From: CAZCDM01 sp964497475
GTDB taxonomy: Bacteria > Planctomycetota > Phycisphaerae > SM23-33
Reading direction: 5' to 3'
DNA: 14,825 nucleotides
NCBI GenBank assembly: GCA_964497475.1
Contig: CAZCDM010000039.1
Location: 1-14,825 of the forward strand
The translations under genes were made by a program, and so were the position numbers. Numbering within the stretch: position 1 is the first letter of the stretch; the number at the start of each line of letters is the position of its first letter. The notes under the pieces were generated by a model. It saw nothing but the letters and a program-made list of their open reading frames with translations. It searched no databases and was not told the origin of the DNA. Positions 13,556 to 14,825 of this stretch are shown one piece after another.

Positions 13556-14761
13556 ATGACCACGAATCCGAGAATTCTCTACGTTCTCCCTGGCGGACCC
13601 TGCCCGCCAGAGCAGGGCGGAGAACTACGCAGTTATCACATCGGACGATTACTGCAGCAGTGTGGCGATGTGACAGTGCTATGGACCGACATACTGCGGG
13701 CGGATTCGCCGGATCGGGTCGAGGCCATGCAACAGGCCTTTCCTGGCGCGGTTCGCTACGAAACCGCTCGCGTCACACACCGCAGAGGCCCGGCTGCATG
13801 GCTCGCGCGCCGCTTCGACTGGAGACTGATGCTCCGTCCGCAGCATCTCATTATCGAAAAAGATCGGGGCATGTGCGAAGAGCTGCTCGCCACGCACGAC
13901 CTGGTCTGGTTCCGGGGCGGCTTGGTGGCTGATAGTTTTGGGCACTGGAACTATCCCCGTTCCATTCTAGATATTGATGACTTGGAACACAAGAAGCTCA
14001 TCGGCAAGCCAGCTAACTCGCTTCGGGGCCGGCTCTCACAACATGAAGCCTGGCTGCGGCTGAAGCGTTATGAACAGGCTTATCTTGATCGCTTTTCCAT
14101 CCTTTGTACTTGCAGTCAGGACGACAGGCGATACATGGGTGATTCTGATCGGGTTCATGTAATCCGAAACGGAGCTGTTATGCCTCAGACTGAGCCAACC
14201 TGGACCGCCCCGATTCCCGGGCGATTTGGCTTTCTGGGGAAGGTCAGCTACGGCCCCAATGCAGAAGGCCTCGACTGGTTCGCCCGCAAAGTCTGGCCAC
14301 TGATCCGCCAAGCCATGCCCAAAGCTCATCTTCGCGTGGCGGGTAAGAATCAAGATAATCGTGCGAACCTTGACTATCCGGGGTTCGATCCGCTGGGCTA
14401 CGTCGAGGATCTGGCTTCAGAGGTTGCCACCTGGACCTGCATGATCGTCCCGCTGTTACGTGGCGGTGGAACAAGGCTGAAAATCCTCGATGCCTTCAGC
14501 ATGAAAGTTCCCGTGGTCTCTACGACTCTGGGCGCCTATGGCCACGAGGTGCAAGACGGCCGGGAGCTTTGCATGGCCGATACGCCAACTGCCTTCGCCG
14601 AGGCCTGCCTGACACTCACCCGCCAATCCCATCGTGCTCGCGAGATCGCCGAAGAGGCCTGGCGTTTTTTCGTCGCACACGGATCTTGGGAATCCATCGC
14701 ACCAGATGTATTCTCGGTCGTGAAACACTGCATTGAGCTTTCCCAAAAACCGGGGCCATGA
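13556..14761 (+). CDS. Glycosyltransferase family 4 (exosortase/XrtA-associated-like)
   Basis: A 401-aa GT-B glycosyltransferase. The N-terminus ILYVLPGGPCPPEQGGELRS is the acceptor-side opening; RSILDIDDLEHKK is a central motif seen in sugar transferases of exosortase/EPS loci; FGFLGKVSYGPNAEGLDWF opens the donor domain; and LLRGGGTRLKILDAFSMKVPVV is the donor motif (Asp in place of the second Glu of E-x7-E). The start is ATG 13556 with only a weak upstream purine run; the codons before it are not coding-like. The stop TGA at 14759-14761 overlaps an ATG (ATGA) of a very short frame ending at 14814. Codon usage is mixed, less GC-rich than 9508-12540. Confidence 0.92.
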   Translation: MTTNPRILYVLPGGPCPPEQGGELRSYHIGRLLQQCGDVTVLWTDILRADSPDRVEAMQQAFPGAVRYETARVTHRRGPAAWLARRFDWRLMLRPQHLIIEKDRGMCEELLATHDLVWFRGGLVADSFGHWNYPRSILDIDDLEHKKLIGKPANSLRGRLSQHEAWLRLKRYEQAYLDRFSILCTCSQDDRRYMGDSDRVHVIRNGAVMPQTEPTWTAPIPGRFGFLGKVSYGPNAEGLDWFARKVWPLIRQAMPKAHLRVAGKNQDNRANLDYPGFDPLGYVEDLASEVATWTCMIVPLLRGGGTRLKILDAFSMKVPVVSTTLGAYGHEVQDGRELCMADTPTAFAEACLTLTRQSHRAREIAEEAWRFFVAHGSWESIAPDVFSVVKHCIELSQKPGP

Positions 14762-14825
14762 CCATCTGTGTCACCCGGGATTTCCCAGATAGCCTTGCCC
14801 AACTCCGCCGTTGAGCGATCTGACT

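Noticed and set aside
1..14825. CRISPR arrays, tRNA/rRNA genes, transposases, phage or defence genes
   Set aside because: I looked for spaced direct repeats, tRNA-like cloverleaf sequence with CCA-type ends, DDE or tyrosine recombinase motifs and defence-type domains, and saw none.

Overview
This window is part of a polysaccharide (exopolysaccharide, capsule or O-antigen type) biosynthesis locus. It is GC-rich, and genes are packed with 1-4 nt overlaps or gaps of about 12-25 nt. The best taxonomic clue is the type II pseudopilin-like gene at 6723-7541: a GFTLIELLVVIAIIALL leader plus a C-terminal 'FADGHV' element, typical of the large prepilin families of Planctomycetota (Phycisphaerae-like) and relatives. 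That assignment is an inference; there is no rRNA or other marker gene.

Layout. (1) Minus strand, 17-1482: a GT4-type glycosyltransferase read from a near-consensus promoter that would give a leaderless mRNA, followed by a translationally coupled 48-codon ORF. (2) Plus strand, 1645-6460: an O-antigen ligase/polymerase (Wzy/WaaL class), a GT4 glycosyltransferase, a Wzx-type flippase and a serine-acetyltransferase-like hexapeptide acetyltransferase. (3) 6463-6582: a 40-codon fragment homologous to the C-terminus of the flippase. (4) 6723-7541: the pseudopilin-like gene, with its own promoter and a strong intrinsic terminator. (5) Minus strand, 7649-9330: a SAM methyltransferase and an alkaline-phosphatase/sulfatase-fold enzyme, overlapping by 4 nt. 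(6) Plus strand, 9508-14761: a KpsC/KpsS-like capsule transferase, a FAD-dependent (UDP-galactopyranose-mutase/protoporphyrinogen-oxidase-like) protein, a GT2 and a GT4 glycosyltransferase.

How the genes may work together (inference from families): five glycosyltransferase-like proteins build a repeat unit on a lipid carrier, the FAD protein may supply or remodel a sugar nucleotide, and the acetyltransferase, methyltransferase and phosphatase/sulfatase-fold protein may decorate it. The flippase would export it and the Wzy-like protein polymerise or ligate it. The initiating phosphoglycosyltransferase, the Wza/Wzc/Wzz export and length-control proteins and the sugar-nucleotide synthases are not in the window, so the locus extends beyond it.

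The most interesting observation is a recombination scar. The flippase changes codon usage abruptly near 5240-5310 (third-position GC about 90% in its first 40 codons, about 55% in 40 codons near 5510). A displaced GC-rich copy of a flippase C-terminus survives beyond the acetyltransferase. This fits replacement of the 3' half of the flippase by a foreign segment that brought in the acetyltransferase. I saw no CRISPR array, tRNA, rRNA, transposase or defence system.
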